The notes beneath the pieces were generated by a model, which saw nothing but the letters and a program-made list of their open reading frames with translations, searched no databases and was not told where the DNA came from. The position numbers and the translations under genes were made by a program. From JAYGED01 sp046582565 (lineage in GTDB: Bacteria; Pseudomonadota; Alphaproteobacteria; JAAXGF01), in assembly GCA_046582565.1 (NCBI GenBank), contig JAYGED010000091.1:1-6706 (forward strand): 6,706 nt of DNA. The letters are read 5' to 3'. Each line of letters opens with the position of its first letter. Within the stretch, counting starts at the first letter, position 1. Below are positions 6,476-6,706 of the stretch, one piece after another.

Positions 6476-6706
6476 CGGCGTGAAATATCGAGTCTAAAAA
6501 TGCTCGTCGCTGCGGTCGTCGGTTTCGCCGAATCGTTTGAGAACCGCCGGTCTGGTGCCTTCATAGGGCAGTGTCAGAGGAAAGCGAACCGGCCGGCACA
6601 ACCCCATAATCGGTAGATATCAGGCCGCAAGTTGACGCCACTCCGCAAGGGCAATGGAGCGATTGAGTTTGAAGTTTTCGCGATTGTAAAGATGGCGTTC
6701 CTGATT
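6476..6706. other. Low-GC tail without a clear gene
   Basis: After the Ldh-family stop the base composition drops, and the last 46 bases are roughly 37% GC by hand count. No strong hairpin followed by a T-run was found, so no terminator is called; a TGCC/GGCA pair around 6567-6580 is too short. No tRNA, promoter or plus-strand gene is recognised. The only coding hint is a short minus-strand open stretch at the window edge. Confidence 0.5.
6620..6706 (-). CDS. Possible C-terminus of a convergent gene (runs off the window)
   Basis: On the minus strand the frame is open from the window end to a TGA (TCA at 6620-6622 on the plus strand), giving 28 residues that end in RSIALAEWRQLAA. The segment is basic (several Arg and Lys) and resembles the tail of a DNA-binding or transposase-like protein, but no family was recognised. 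The other two minus-strand frames are also open at the edge, so coding is unproven. If real, it would converge on the sox/Ldh cluster and mark its downstream limit; its lower GC than the cluster would fit an inserted element. Confidence is low because so little is visible. Confidence 0.25.
   Translation of the reverse strand, partial: NQERHLYNRENFKLNRSIALAEWRQLAA

Overview
The window holds a tight, single-direction (+ strand) catabolic gene cluster from a GC-rich bacterium. Gene content, ATGA-type overlaps and protein style suggest a proteobacterium, most likely an alphaproteobacterium; this is inference, as there is no rRNA or other taxonomic marker. Nearly every base from 2 to 6475 is coding, and no internal promoter or terminator was seen.

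Layout: (1) bases 2-373, the 3' end of an MmgE/PrpD-family gene that starts outside the window; (2) bases 401-5465, the four genes of a heterotetrameric sarcosine-oxidase-type flavoenzyme in the order beta (soxB), delta (soxD), alpha (soxA), gamma (soxG), with gaps or overlaps of +10, -4 and -8 bases; (3) bases 5462-6475, a complete NAD(P)H-dependent oxidoreductase of the malate/L-lactate dehydrogenase (Ldh) family, whose ATG overlaps the soxG stop by 4 bases; (4) bases 6476-6706, a lower-GC tail with no clear gene, apart from a short open stretch on the minus strand that runs off the window end and may be the C-terminus of a convergent gene.

How the genes may work together: the SoxBDAG complex oxidises an N-methyl or other secondary amino acid to an imine at a covalent FMN, with electrons and the released one-carbon unit handled by the alpha subunit (FAD/NAD site and a folate-binding GcvT-like domain). 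The same four-subunit, same-order architecture is also used by N-methylglutamate dehydrogenase, so the substrate cannot be fixed from the sequence. The coupled Ldh-family enzyme belongs to a family that includes 2-hydroxyacid dehydrogenases and also cyclic-imine and N-methyl-amino-acid reductases, so it could act on a 2-oxo, 2-hydroxy or imino acid in the same pathway. No folate one-carbon genes (glyA, folD, purU) lie inside the window.

The enzymes belong to recognised families. The least ordinary points are the pairing of a secondary-amine oxidase with an Ldh-family enzyme by translational overlap, an atypical residue pair beside the conserved SoxB lysine, and a compositional break between the sox genes and the Ldh gene.
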